From Caldithrix sp. (GTDB lineage: Bacteria; KSB1; UBA2214; DYKH01): a stretch of DNA of 38,312 nt. How positions within the stretch are numbered: position 1 is the first letter of the stretch; each line of letters starts with the position of its first letter. Under the pieces are notes generated by a model. That model was not told where the DNA came from. It saw only the letters and a list, made by a program, of their open reading frames with translations, and ran no database searches. Where the stretch lies: contig DYKH01000046.1 of NCBI GenBank assembly GCA_020722685.1, forward strand, positions 1-38,312, read 5' to 3'. Positions 16,794 through 26,800 of this stretch are shown here, in pieces. A program made the translations under genes and the position numbers.

Positions 16794-19004
16794 ATGTCCA
16801 AAGAAACGACCACCACTGCTCTTCGCAAAGAGATACTTTTGAAAATTGCCGCCAACGGCCAATCAGAGCCGGTAGCCCAAAAGAACAATTCAGCCAGCTA
16901 TTTTGGCATCAACACTTTCAACGATAGCATTATGCGCGAGAGGCTGCCGAAAGATGTCTATCAGAAGCTACGTGATACCATCCGCAAGGGCACAAAGCTG
17001 GATTTGAGCATTGCCAACACGGTGGCGCACGCTATGAAAGAATGGGCCATCAGCCGGGGAGTTTCACATTTCACGCATTGGTTCCAGCCGCAAACGGGCT
17101 TGACCGCTGAGAAACACGATGCTTTTTTGGAATTGGATGATGAAGGCCATGCCTTGGAACGCTTTCGCGGCAATCAATTGGTTCAGGGAGAGCCGGACGC
17201 CTCTTCATTTCCCAGCGGCGGCATGCGCTCAACTTTTGAGGCGCGCGGTTACACCATGTGGGATCCATCCAGCCCGGCTTTTATCATTGAAGGCCCCAAA
17301 GCTGGGATATTGTGCATCCCCTCGGTGTTCATTAGCTACACAGGAGAAGCATTAGACAAAAAAACGCCCTTGCTGCGCTCCATGGAAGCCATTTCTCGTT
17401 CCGCGCTCAGAGTGCTGCGACTATTTGGCAATGAGAGGGCGACGCGAGTGGTCACCACGATCGGCACGGAGCAGGAATATTTCTTGATCGACAAGTCCTT
17501 CTATAACCTCCGTCCCGACTTGCGTATTACCGGAAGAACTCTGCAAGGCGCTGAGCCTCCAAAAGGACAGCAACTGGAAGATCACTATTTCGGCTCCATC
17601 AAGGAGCGAGTCCTTGCCTTCATGCAAGACTCCGAGACTGAATTGTACAAATTAGGCGTTCCGGCCAAGACTCGTCACAACGAAGTGGCTCCGCATCAGT
17701 ACGAAATCGCTCCGATTTTTGCTGAGGCGAACGTCGGTGCCGATCGCAATCACCTCATTATGGAGATACTGCGCAAGGTGGCCAATCGGCATGGCCTGGC
17801 CTTGCTGTTGCATGAAAAGCCTTTTGCCGGAATCAATGGTAGCGGCAAACATAACAATTGGTCAATGGCAGATTCTGAAGGCAACAATCTGCTTGAACCG
17901 GGCAAAACGCCGGCCCAGAATCTTCAGTTCTTGGTTTTCCTTGTTGCGATTCTACGAGCTGTTCACAAGTACGGTGACCTGTTGCGGGCTTCAATTGCCT
18001 CGGCCTCCAACGATCATCGCTTGGGCGCCAATGAAGCTCCCCCGGCCATTATGTCTGTTTTCCTTGGCGAGCAGCTCAGCGCCATTTTGGATGACATCAA
18101 AGCCGGCAAAGTCTCCCCTGCGCAGGAGGATCGAATCATCGACCTGGGAATCAACAAGCTGCCGGCAATCTTTCAGGATAACACCGACCGCAACCGGACG
18201 TCGCCCTTTGCCTTCACCGGCAACAAATTCGAATTCCGCGCGATTGGCTCCTCGGCTTCCGTGTCCTTGCCCAATACCATCTTGAGCGCTGCGGTTGCAG
18301 ACAGCATAGATGTCATAACCGATAAGATCCAAAAGAAGATGTCAAGCGGCACTGAATTCAGCGCGGTTGTTTTAGAAGTACTGCGCGCAGAAGTCATTGC
18401 AACCGAAGCGATTCGATTCGAGGGGAACAACTACAGCAAGGAATGGGAGGAAGAGGCGGCCAAACGCGGTTTACCGAATGTAAAGCGGACCCCATACGCC
18501 CTCGATGCATTTGTCGATCCCAAAAACGTTGATATGTTGGTTCGGCAAAAGGTCTTTACCAAGGAAGAGTTGGAAGCGCGCTACCACACCAAGCTCGAAC
18601 AGTACGTCAAAACCTTGGAAATAGAAGCTCAGACTTTTTGCGATATTGCAGAAACCATGATCCTGCCCGCGGCCATAACCTTTCAGGCGCAGCTAATAGC
18701 CGTCGTTAAAGGCCTGCGCGATTTGTCCGACGTCCTCGACCGCGCAAATGGTAAGGCGGAGACTGAATTACTAAACAAAGTGACCGCCGAGATCGAAAAG
18801 CTCGACGCCGGTTGTTTCGACATCAAGGCCAAGGTCGCTGCCGGATTGGCCATCGATAATTTGTCGGACCAGGCAAAATTCTTCGCCGATCACGTGGTTG
18901 ACTTGATGGCCGAAGCCCGTGAGTACGCGGACAAGTTAGAACTGCAGCTTCCCGATGCGCTGTGGCCGTTGCCCAAATACTCGGAAATGCTTTTCATCAT
19001 GTAA
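16794..19004 (+). CDS. glnN: Glutamine synthetase type III (GlnN)
   Basis: Large glutamine synthetase that makes glutamine from glutamate, ammonia and ATP in the cytoplasm; 736 residues, the normal size for dodecameric GSIII. The GSIII-specific N-terminus is seen (FNDSIMRERLPKDVYQKL). Catalytic motifs in order are TIGTEQEYFLID, PAKTRHNEVAPHQYEIAP, LLHEKPFAGINGSGKHNNWS, NDHRLGANEAPPAI and DRNRTSPFAFTGNKFEFRA. The C-terminal GSIII extension is complete. AGGAGA seven bases before the ATG supports the start. It is a single-gene unit with its own promoter and a 15-bp hairpin after it. No PII protein, ammonium transporter or glutamate synthase is adjacent. Confidence 0.97.
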   Translation: MSKETTTTALRKEILLKIAANGQSEPVAQKNNSASYFGINTFNDSIMRERLPKDVYQKLRDTIRKGTKLDLSIANTVAHAMKEWAISRGVSHFTHWFQPQTGLTAEKHDAFLELDDEGHALERFRGNQLVQGEPDASSFPSGGMRSTFEARGYTMWDPSSPAFIIEGPKAGILCIPSVFISYTGEALDKKTPLLRSMEAISRSALRVLRLFGNERATRVVTTIGTEQEYFLIDKSFYNLRPDLRITGRTLQGAEPPKGQQLEDHYFGSIKERVLAFMQDSETELYKLGVPAKTRHNEVAPHQYEIAPIFAEANVGADRNHLIMEILRKVANRHGLALLLHEKPFAGINGSGKHNNWSMADSEGNNLLEPGKTPAQNLQFLVFLVAILRAVHKYGDLLRASIASASNDHRLGANEAPPAIMSVFLGEQLSAILDDIKAGKVSPAQEDRIIDLGINKLPAIFQDNTDRNRTSPFAFTGNKFEFRAIGSSASVSLPNTILSAAVADSIDVITDKIQKKMSSGTEFSAVVLEVLRAEVIATEAIRFEGNNYSKEWEEEAAKRGLPNVKRTPYALDAFVDPKNVDMLVRQKVFTKEELEARYHTKLEQYVKTLEIEAQTFCDIAETMILPAAITFQAQLIAVVKGLRDLSDVLDRANGKAETELLNKVTAEIEKLDAGCFDIKAKVAAGLAIDNLSDQAKFFADHVVDLMAEAREYADKLELQLPDALWPLPKYSEMLFIM

Positions 19005-19039
19005 GCGAACCCAGAATTGGGCTTCAATAATCTGCAAAA

Positions 19040-19076
19040 AGTGATCGGGCACGGATTGCTGCCGTGTCTGATCACT
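19040..19076 (+). terminator. glnN downstream hairpin
   Basis: A 15-bp stem (19040-19054 with 19062-19076, two G-T wobbles) with a 7-nt loop lies 35 bp after the stop. It is followed only by ACCATTTTAC, so the U tract is weak. A small CCCA/TGGG hairpin precedes it. Confidence 0.65.
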
Positions 19077-19111
19077 ACCATTTTACATTTCCAGCTCTCC
19101 AGCCCAACTTC

Positions 19112-19169
19112 CTAATCGTACTCGTAATCTTATTCTTACTCCTGCTCCTGCTCGTACTCTTACTTCTCC
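19112..19169 (-). repeat. Degenerate hexanucleotide repeat tract
   Basis: About nine 6-bp units of form NTRNTC on the plus strand (GTACTC, GTAATC, TTATTC, TTACTC, CTGCTC, CTGCTC, GTACTC), equal to GANYAN on the minus strand. The 480-bp gap 19005-19484 has no gene other than repeats and the glnN hairpin. Confidence 0.75.
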
Positions 19170-19294
19170 TTTTCCACAATCTCACGTCCCCCCGCTTCTG
19201 CTTTAATGATCAACTATCCTCATCCCCGATCAGGTTGATTATTTCGGCTTTGCTGATAAGGTTAAACGGCAGGCTTGGCCAATGATGAAGCTGG

Positions 19295-19343
19295 GAGTAA
19301 AGAGCACGAGCAAGAACAAGAGCGGGAGCAAGAGCAAGAGAAG
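19295..19343 (+). repeat. Degenerate hexanucleotide repeat tract, opposite orientation
   Basis: Eight units of GANNAN type (GAGTAA, GAGCAC, GAGCAA, GAACAA, GAGCGG, GAGCAA, GAGCAA, GAGAAG), with one extra A after the first. It is inverted relative to the tract at 19112, so the two could pair as a long imperfect stem. Confidence 0.75.
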
Positions 19344-19484
19344 TTTCTATTCACCAGTAGGCTGCGGAATAAACAAGCAAGAAATTCCATTCATGGCCTG
19401 CAAAGCTGAACTTTTCTCCTCGCAAAATTGTCCACTCTTGCGTATCTTTGCGTCCAACAACGCTGGCAAGGGAAAAAAAAGAAT

Positions 19485-20267
19485 ATGACGGAAAAAAACA
19501 CCTTTAAAATGGTCTCCTGGAACGTCAACGGAATTCGCTCGGTTATTCGCAAAGGTTTTTGGGAATGGCTGGAGGAAACCGCGCCGGATATCCTCTGTCT
19601 TCAAGAGGTCAAGGCTGACCTTCATCAAATCGAAGACCAGTTCGCTTCACATGATTATCAAATTTACTGGAACGCGGCGCAGCGCAAAGGCTACAGCGGC
19701 GTCGCAACATTTTCCCGCCATCAACCGCTTTCCATGAGTCGTGGTATTGGCAACGCCCTATTTGACAAAGAGGGACGAATTACCGTCGCAGAATATCCGG
19801 CTTTCACATTGCTGAATTTGTACTTTCCCAATTCACAGCACGGCTTGCTGCGTTTGCCCTACAAATTGGGTTTTTGCGACGCGGTTTTGAGCTTTTGCAA
19901 TTCCCTACGCCAACAAGGCAAGTCACTGGTTCTGTGCGGGGATTTTAATGTTGCGCATGAGGCGATTGACTTGAAGAATCCCAAGCAGAATGAGAAGAAT
20001 CCCGGCTACACGGCTGAGGAGCGCGCCTGGATGGACAAATTTGTCGACGCTGGCTACGTGGACATTTTTCGCCGCCGCCATCCCGATGAGCCGGGACATT
20101 ACACTTGGTGGACCTTCCGAGCAAATGCCCGGGAACGGAACATCGGCTGGCGCATCGACTATTTTTTCGTCACTGAAGACCTTGTGAGTCAAGTCCGCGA
20201 TGCTTATATTATGAAAGAGGTGATGGGTTCGGATCATTGTCCGGTTGCGCTGGAAATTATGTTTTAG
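19485..20267 (+). CDS. exoA: Exodeoxyribonuclease III / AP endonuclease (ExoA type)
   Basis: ExoIII-family AP endonuclease of base-excision repair, 260 residues, close to B. subtilis ExoA. Active-site motifs are complete: SWNVNGIRS (Asn13/Asn15), LCLQEVKA (metal-binding Glu41), GDFNVAHEAIDL (Asp153, Asn155), WRIDYFFVT, and GSDHCPV (Asp250, His251). The loop PKQNEKNPGYTAEERAW is typical of the ExoA branch. The start is ATG 19485; the frame is open upstream for 19 codons, but that stretch is not conserved and overlaps the repeat-rich gap. AAGGGA is a weak ribosome binding site. Confidence 0.95.
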   Translation: MTEKNTFKMVSWNVNGIRSVIRKGFWEWLEETAPDILCLQEVKADLHQIEDQFASHDYQIYWNAAQRKGYSGVATFSRHQPLSMSRGIGNALFDKEGRITVAEYPAFTLLNLYFPNSQHGLLRLPYKLGFCDAVLSFCNSLRQQGKSLVLCGDFNVAHEAIDLKNPKQNEKNPGYTAEERAWMDKFVDAGYVDIFRRRHPDEPGHYTWWTFRANARERNIGWRIDYFFVTEDLVSQVRDAYIMKEVMGSDHCPVALEIMF

Positions 20268-20304
20268 GTCACGAATACTATTGATGCTTTGATTTGAACG
20301 CCTT

Positions 20305-20323
20305 TTCCCTCTTTGAGAGGGAA
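20305..20323. terminator. Small hairpin after exoA
   Basis: TTCCCTCT (20305-20312) pairs with AGAGGGAA (20316-20323) around a 3-nt loop, 37 bp after the exoA stop. No T tract is present; its role as a terminator is doubtful. Confidence 0.3.
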
Positions 20324-20402
20324 GAATGCAGACGGCTAAGTATTTACGGATAATCAAGAAGTGGCAACTGAGATGCCAAGATAGATGTGGAGTTCGATGA
20401 CC

Positions 20403-22499
20403 ATGAACCGCAAGCTGCTTATAATGTTGTCAGGAGTGTTTATTCTTATGAATCATCCTTCCGCTTTGCATGCAGCAAACCGCCCACTTCTCGGCGCACA
20501 AATCTGGATCGAGCCGGGACAAACGCCAGAACAAATTGGCCATTGGTTCAAGACTTTGGCCGATAAGCAGATGCCGGTAACCCGGCTTTTCATGATGTGG
20601 AATTATTTGGAACCGCAATCGGGAGAGTGGGATTTTAGCTTATACGATCAAGCCTTCCGCGCGGCAGAAAAGTATGACGTCAAGATCGTCGCCACCCTTA
20701 CCGCCCATCACGGTCCGGCGCATCGTGGATTTTACTACCAATCCCAAGGGGGAAGCATTGTAAGTAGTCGCGAGCAAATGCAGCAAGCGGAAGTATATAT
20801 TGCCAAAGTGGTGGGGCATTATAAGAACAGTCCGGCGCTCGACACCTGGATGCTAATGAACGAACCGGGTCAGCCGCCTTCAGGCGATCCCTTGGCTGTG
20901 GAGCGGTTTCGCACCTGGCTGAAAGATAAATATCAAACCGTCTCGGCATTGAATGCCGCCTGGATGACGAATTTTGCCTCTTTTCCCGAGATAGAATACG
21001 ATTCGCGCTGGGCCGGCGGCAGTTTCACTTGGCCGGTAAGTTTCATCGATTGGTACACCTTTTGGCGCGAGCATCTGGCGTGGCATCTCGATTGGGTAGC
21101 GGAAAAGATTCGCCAGTCTGATCCCGTTCACCCTATTCATGTCAACCCCCATGCTCTGGTGGGCAATTTAGCGCGGCTATCCTATGACCTGCCCAAATGG
21201 AGAGGCTTTCTCAGCTCATTAGGAGCCTCCATTCATCCGGCTTGGCATTTCGGCCTGCTGGAACGCGAGCAATTTGCGCTGGGTGTCTCCTACGTTTGCG
21301 ATCTTATCCACGGCAGCAGTGAGCCAAATCCTTTTTGGGTGACCGAGTTGCAAGGAGGAAACAACCTTTATAGCTCCACCCGCCCCTTGTGTCCTACGCC
21401 TCAGGACATCGCCCAATGGGTTTGGACTGGCGTTGGCTCCGGCGCCGATCGGGTGATCTTTTGGCTGCTGAATGCCCGCGCCCAAGGCGGAGAAGCGGGT
21501 GAATGGTCATTGCTGGATTTTCAGGGTCGTCCGAGTGAGCGGTTGGAAACCGCCGGAGAGATTGCCAAAGTCATCCGGCAACATGGCGACTTTTTTGCGA
21601 ATGCCACGCCGATTCAATTGCCCATTTCCATCATCCTCAGTCTGGAAGCCATGACATTGCAGGAGCGGGATAAAAAGGATGACTATATCGGACGCGGCGA
21701 GAATGCGCATGTGCAATCGGCGCTCGCTTTTTACCAAGCGCTGCAAGAGCTGGGTATACCGGCGCGCATCAAGCATATCCACGATTTTGATTGGCAGGCT
21801 AAATCGCTCGAGTCGCAGCTCGCCATCTTGCCACACGTTTCTGCTTTGACGCCGGAACAAGCCAAGGACATCGCCGCTTTTGTAAACAACGGCCACGCCG
21901 TCCTCATCACCGGTCTCACGGGCTTTTATGACGCCGGAGCCAAATGCTGGCCATTGGACAAATATCCGCTGGAAGACTTGATGGGCGCTACTCTCAAAGA
22001 AGTGCGCCTTGTTGACGAGAAATGCGAGTTGTCGCTGCAAAATCCGGCCATCAACCTCCCCGTGCATCTCTGGATCGGTGAAATTGACAATTATCGCGCC
22101 CAGGTGATAGGCCAGCAAAATGACTGGATCACGGCCATTCGTAATAAGGCGGGAAAGGGCGAGGCCATCTGGATTCCTTCCATGATTGGCTTGGGCGCTT
22201 GGCAAGGAGACAACGGGCCTTTGGCTGAACTGACAAAAACATTAGTGGCTCCTTTCCGGAAAAACCTGCCCTTCAAATTCAGCAGCCATCAGCCCGGCTG
22301 TCTATTGCGTGTGCTGCAAAACGAAAAGGCATATTGCACGGTCATCACCAATGGCACTTTGGAACCTAAAACTTGTCGGCTGGAAACTCCAGAAGGATTA
22401 ACTCCCACAGTCCTTTGGGGCCAGTCAGGATCAATTTCTAAAAAGGGGAGAGAAATTAGCTTGGAAGCAAGAGAAACGGTGGTTATTCTGTGGAATTGA
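20403..22499 (+). CDS. Exported glycoside hydrolase, family 42 (beta-galactosidase-like)
   Basis: A 698-residue GH42-type enzyme with a signal peptide (MNRKLLIMLSGVFILMNHPS, cut near ALHA). The catalytic barrel shows RLFMMWNYLEPQSGEWDF (about residues 61-78), the acid/base Glu154 in DTWMLMNEPG and the probable nucleophile Glu315 in NPFWVTELQGG. The second domain (about 420-620; QSALAFYQALQELGIPARI, then AAFVNNGHAVLITGLTG) is the glutamine-amidotransferase-like trimerisation domain of GH42. A small beta domain ends the protein. ATG 20403 was chosen because GGAG at 20389-20392 lies ten bases upstream and the signal starts MNRK; in-frame ATGs at 20385 and 20397 remain possible. Export is unusual for GH42, which is mostly cytoplasmic. 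Substrate is unproven. Confidence 0.88.
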   Translation: MNRKLLIMLSGVFILMNHPSALHAANRPLLGAQIWIEPGQTPEQIGHWFKTLADKQMPVTRLFMMWNYLEPQSGEWDFSLYDQAFRAAEKYDVKIVATLTAHHGPAHRGFYYQSQGGSIVSSREQMQQAEVYIAKVVGHYKNSPALDTWMLMNEPGQPPSGDPLAVERFRTWLKDKYQTVSALNAAWMTNFASFPEIEYDSRWAGGSFTWPVSFIDWYTFWREHLAWHLDWVAEKIRQSDPVHPIHVNPHALVGNLARLSYDLPKWRGFLSSLGASIHPAWHFGLLEREQFALGVSYVCDLIHGSSEPNPFWVTELQGGNNLYSSTRPLCPTPQDIAQWVWTGVGSGADRVIFWLLNARAQGGEAGEWSLLDFQGRPSERLETAGEIAKVIRQHGDFFANATPIQLPISIILSLEAMTLQERDKKDDYIGRGENAHVQSALAFYQALQELGIPARIKHIHDFDWQAKSLESQLAILPHVSALTPEQAKDIAAFVNNGHAVLITGLTGFYDAGAKCWPLDKYPLEDLMGATLKEVRLVDEKCELSLQNPAINLPVHLWIGEIDNYRAQVIGQQNDWITAIRNKAGKGEAIWIPSMIGLGAWQGDNGPLAELTKTLVAPFRKNLPFKFSSHQPGCLLRVLQNEKAYCTVITNGTLEPKTCRLETPEGLTPTVLWGQSGSISKKGREISLEARETVVILWN

Positions 22500-22544
22500 T
22501 TAGGGGGATTATTAGTATGCTGGTCGCAGATTGTCCTAAAGTTT

Positions 22545-22994
22545 TCAGCGGGAGGTCACAGCAACTGCTTCATCTAAAACAACAACCTTGATTTCCTCTA
22601 TCTTTTTGAGCTGTGCATCATTGGTAACAAAAGCGTCACAGTGATGAACGATGCCCGCTGCGATTTGAATTGAATCAGGAATTTTGATGTCATATCTTGC
22701 TCTAAGCTCCGCGGCTTTCAACGCTATGTTTTCGTCAATTGCCAGCACCTGCAAATTGGCATTCTTAAGCAGGATATTTAGATATTGTTTTTCTAAGGCC
22801 TGGTTCTGCGCCCTTTTGGGATGAATCAAAACCTCGATTAGAGTGATCACAGAAGTAAAAGCCTCTAATTCAAAGGCATCGATTTGGGAAAAAATGTACC
22901 TGATTGCCGAAATGTATTTCGGATTCTCTTCCATGAAATATATGAAGGGAGCCGTGTCCAGCATTATCTTGCGAAAAGTCAGAATGTCAATCAT
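22545..22994 (-). CDS. PIN-domain toxin (VapC-like RNase)
   Basis: A 149-residue PIN-domain protein, probably a toxin that cuts RNA when freed from its antitoxin. The acidic metal site is complete: Asp13 (MLDTAPFIYFME), Glu54 (TLIEVL), Asp107 (IPDSIQIAAG) and Asp126 (FVTND). The ATG at 22994 overlaps the antitoxin stop by eight bases, the usual arrangement for coupled toxin-antitoxin pairs; a second ATG ten codons in is possible. It is transcribed from the promoter before the antitoxin. Confidence 0.88.
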   Translation of the reverse strand: MIDILTFRKIMLDTAPFIYFMEENPKYISAIRYIFSQIDAFELEAFTSVITLIEVLIHPKRAQNQALEKQYLNILLKNANLQVLAIDENIALKAAELRARYDIKIPDSIQIAAGIVHHCDAFVTNDAQLKKIEEIKVVVLDEAVAVTSR

Positions 22995-23205
22995 CCCACT
23001 CTTTTCTCAGATCATGTAGGTATTGAGTGCTGTCAATCTGTTGCCAGAGTTCTTTTCCAAGTCCTTGAAGCTCTGACAACTGGTGCTTTTCACCTTTTCG
23101 TGTGCTTTTCAGAGTGCTCATCAGCCTGGTCACCAACTCTTGCTGCTCATCGGCAGAAAGGTCCAAGGCTTGACTATAAAGCTCCTCTATACGAGAATTG
23201 ATCAT
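22987..23205 (-). CDS. Antitoxin of the PIN toxin
   Basis: A 72-residue acidic helical protein directly upstream of, and overlapping, the PIN toxin. The N-terminal half (EELYSQALDLSADEQQELV) resembles the helical start of addiction-module proteins, and the C-terminal tail QYLHDLRKEWDD is the type that wraps into PIN toxins in this antitoxin group. There is no obvious ribbon-helix-helix or AbrB domain, so DNA binding is unclear. AGAGGAG six bases before the ATG and a consensus promoter support it as the first gene of the pair. Confidence 0.82.
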   Translation of the reverse strand: MINSRIEELYSQALDLSADEQQELVTRLMSTLKSTRKGEKHQLSELQGLGKELWQQIDSTQYLHDLRKEWDD

Positions 23206-23241
23206 ATAGAACTCCTCTCGGTTATCTTAATGGCCTAAGAA

Positions 23242-23270
23242 ATTATATTAAATATTTCCGTCATTGACAA
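23242..23270 (-). promoter_or_regulatory. Toxin-antitoxin promoter
   Basis: On the minus strand TTGTCA (23270-23265), 17-bp spacer, TATAAT (23247-23242), 37 bp before the antitoxin ATG. It is near-consensus sigma70. No clear operator palindrome overlaps it. Confidence 0.75.
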
Positions 23271-23378
23271 GACTTAAATTATGCAGCCTAATTACTGTGG
23301 AACGAGAACCACTAATTTTGCGAATTATGCTAATTGATAGAATTGATCCGTCCGGCATGATAGAGGGAGGAATTACTC

Positions 23379-23750
23379 ATGGAATTATTATTCAAGGATG
23401 AAGTCTATGCGATAGTTGGTGCTGCGATGGAGGTTCATAAAGTTCTTGGACCGGGCTTCCTTGAGGCTGTGTATCAGGAAGCGCTTGCAATGGAATTTAA
23501 AATGCGGGAAATCCCATTTGAAGAGCTACCAAAACTGAGGCTCGGCTATAAAGGTCATCAGTTGCGGACATATTATGTTCCCGATTTCATCTGTTATAAT
23601 GAAATAGTGGTTGAGATCAAGGCCATCAGTCAATGCGGCCGTAATGAAGAGGCACAAATCTTCAATGCACTAAAGTCTTCAAAGAAAAAACTCGGAATTT
23701 TGATCAATTTTGGCGAGGCTTCGCTTTTCTGGAAAAGATTTGTGTACTAA
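23379..23750 (+). CDS. GxxExxY family protein (PD-(D/E)xK-like)
   Basis: A 123-residue member of the GxxExxY family, common in environmental bacteria and of unknown function. The name-giving motif is Gly26-Glu29-Tyr32 in GPGFLEAVYQEAL. A nuclease-like core follows: Asp69 in YYVPDFICYN, then Glu79 and Lys81 in EIVVEIKAI, the arrangement of PD-(D/E)xK enzymes. The end KLGILINFGEASLFWKRFVY is typical. GGGAGGA before the ATG is a strong ribosome binding site. It sits between the toxin-antitoxin pair and the EndoQ-helicase gene, 50 bp before the latter, so cotranscription with a DNA-repair gene is possible. Confidence 0.9.
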   Translation: MELLFKDEVYAIVGAAMEVHKVLGPGFLEAVYQEALAMEFKMREIPFEELPKLRLGYKGHQLRTYYVPDFICYNEIVVEIKAISQCGRNEEAQIFNALKSSKKKLGILINFGEASLFWKRFVY

Positions 23751-23800
23751 GTTCTAAGGCCATAATTCGCCCAATTCGTAAAATTCGTGGTTAATTCCTG

Positions 23801-26800
23801 ATGAAATACATCGCCGACCTACATATTCACTCTCACTACTCCCGTGCCACCAGCAAAAACCTCAATCTGGAGCACCTGCACAAGTGGGCTCAGTTGAAGG
23901 GGCTGAAGGTCGTTGCTACGGGCGACATTACCCATCCCAAATGGCTGGAGGAAATGCAGGCCAAGCTGGAGCCGAGCGCGGACGGATTCTTTCGACTGAA
24001 AAGCCAATTTGTCGGGGCATTGCAGAAAGAGGTCCCTGCCGCCTGCAAAAGCGACGTGCATTTCATTCTTTCCGGCGAGATCAGCAACATCTATAAGAGG
24101 GACGGCAAAGTTCGCAAGGTGCACAACGTTGTATTCTTGCCTTCCTTTGCAGCCGTTGCCAAGCTGCAAGCCACTTTGGATCGCATCGGCAATATCCATT
24201 CCGATGGTCGGCCGATTCTTGGGCTGGACTCGCGCGATTTGCTGGAAATCATTCTGGACACCGATCCGCGCGGACATCTTATTCCTGCGCACATTTGGAC
24301 GCCGTGGTTCTCCATGCTCGGCTCGCAATCCGGGTTCGATAGTGTTGCCGCCTGCTTTGGCGATTTGACTCCGCACATCTTTGCTTTGGAAACCGGATTG
24401 TCCTCTGACCCGCCCATGAACTGGCGGCTATCCATGTTGGACGAGTACGTTCTGGTCTCCAATTCCGATGCGCATTCGCCGGAGAATCTGGCGCGCGAGG
24501 CCAACGTGTTCGATACCGAGCTGACTTATGATGCTCTTTTCGCCGCACTAAAAGACAAGTCCGGTTCCGGATTTTGGGGCACGCTGGAGTTTTTCCCGGA
24601 AGAGGGTAAATACCACATGGACGGTCACCGCAAATGCAAAAGGATGACCCGTCCGGCTGAGACCATGGCCAATAAAGGCTTGTGCCCCGTTTGCGGCAAG
24701 CCGTCGGTGTTGGGCGTAAGCTATCGCGTTGAAGAGTTAGCAAATCGACCGGATGGCTTCAAACCGGAATCAGCCAAGGCGTACACGAGCATCATACCCT
24801 TGCCGGAGGTCTTGTCGGAAGTGCTTCAAGTAGGCCCGACATCCAAACGGGTGCAAACGCTGTATCACTCCATGCTGCAGGAGTTGGGCGCCGAAATGGA
24901 TATTCTGATGAAACAGTCGTTGTCCGATATCGAAGTTTTTGCCGGCCCACTGGTGGCTGAAGCTATACGGCGGATGCGAGTGGGGGAAGTCACAGTCGAG
25001 CCGGGCTACGACGGTGAGTATGGGGTCATCCGCCTATTCCGCGAGGATGAGAGAAGCGACATTCTTCGCCAAGGGTCTTTGTTTGCAGGCAATGAGACAA
25101 AGAAGGCTGAACCAAAGATCGAGCAGCCGGAACTGCTCCTCGATGCTGAACCATTGGCGGCAGTGGATGTGACGCCATTCATCCCAAAGACCACAGTGAG
25201 CGAGCCTGTTTCCACGGATTACGGATTGAATGAGGAGCAGCGCCGTGCGGTTGAGCATCGTGGTTCACCACTACTGATCCAAGCGGGCCCCGGCACCGGC
25301 AAGACCCGTACTCTGACGCATCGAATGGCTTCGCTCGTTCAATCCGGCCATGCCAAGCCGGAAGAAATTTTGGCCGTCACTTTCACCAACAAAGCAGCGC
25401 AGGAAATGCGACAGCGGCTCGCTGATTTGCTTGGTGCGCCAATGAGCCATCAAATATGTGTGCAAACATTCCATGCCTTGGGCGCAAGCATTTTGCGACA
25501 AACGGAATCCTTCTTTGGTCGTGACAACTGCTTTTCCATCCTCGATCCTGAAAGGGACACCTATTTCCGGGAGGCTTTGCAGCAGCGCAGCGGCCAACGG
25601 GTTACCGGTGCTTCCTTAGAGCGAATCTCCTCCCTGAAAAGCAAACTGTTCGGCCCGGATGACCTTCCTAAGGAAATGGTGGAAAATGTACCGGAAAACT
25701 TTCCCCGGCTTTTTCGCGCTTACGAGGATCTGCTGATCGAGTCAAATGCCGTGGATTATGATGATCTGATCGGTCTCACCGTACGATTTCTGCGGCACAA
25801 TCCCGAACAGCGTCGCCAGCTTTTGCGCAAATTCCAGATTGTCGCGGTGGATGAGTTTCAGGACATCAATCAGGCGCAATACGAGTTATTCAGAATCTTC
25901 GCCATTGCCGCCCGCGACGTCTGCGTCATCGGCGATGCGGATCAGGCGATTTACGGCTTTCGCGGTGCGAGTAGAGAGTATTTCCTTCGCTTTGCTGAGG
26001 ATTTTCCCCACGCCACGAGCATGCGGCTAATGCGAAACTATCGTTCGGCGCAAAACATATTATCCGCTTCCAGGCAAATGCTGGCCGGCGGACTTGCAGA
26101 TCGTGAGGAGGACCTTTGGTCCAATCTCGCCCCGGATGTGAAGGTACATTTACATCAGGCGAGCAGCGATAGAGCGGAAGCGGAATTCGTAGTCAAAGAG
26201 ATCGAGCAGCTTGTTGGCGGCACCAGCCATTATTCCATGGATACGCGCCGAGTGGAGGATCATAGCTCGATGCAGAAATTCAGTTTCTCTGATTTTGCTG
26301 TCTTGCTGCGCAGTAAGCAGCTTTTGCCGCCGGTGAGTGAAGCGCTGGCTCGCTCTGGGATTCCTCACGAGACCTTGGCGGAATCCTCCATCCCTATGCA
26401 AGGAATCGTACCGTTGGTCATCGCGGCGCTCCGAATCCGGTCTCGTGCCTTGGATCAAACCTCGGCTTTGCGAACCATCGCAGGGCATTTCCTCAAATCC
26501 GAATCGAGCCTAACAGAATCCATTTTGGAGCAAATCAGGGTCGGCAAAGACTTTGATGGTGGAGATTTCCAAAAACTGACGGAGACCGCCAACTCGAAAA
26601 GGGTGCAAGATTTCCTGGTTTTTTTGCAAAGCCTTTTGTCCTTGCCGGAGAACATCCCCGTAAGCGAGCTCATCCAATTCGTCTGGAAGCAGACTTCTCT
26701 TGTCTGGGATGAGGAGACGAGCGCATCCTCGCGCACGATCAAACAACTACTAAATATGTCCAAGCCGTTTGCTGACCGCGTGACGGAATTCTTGGATGTC

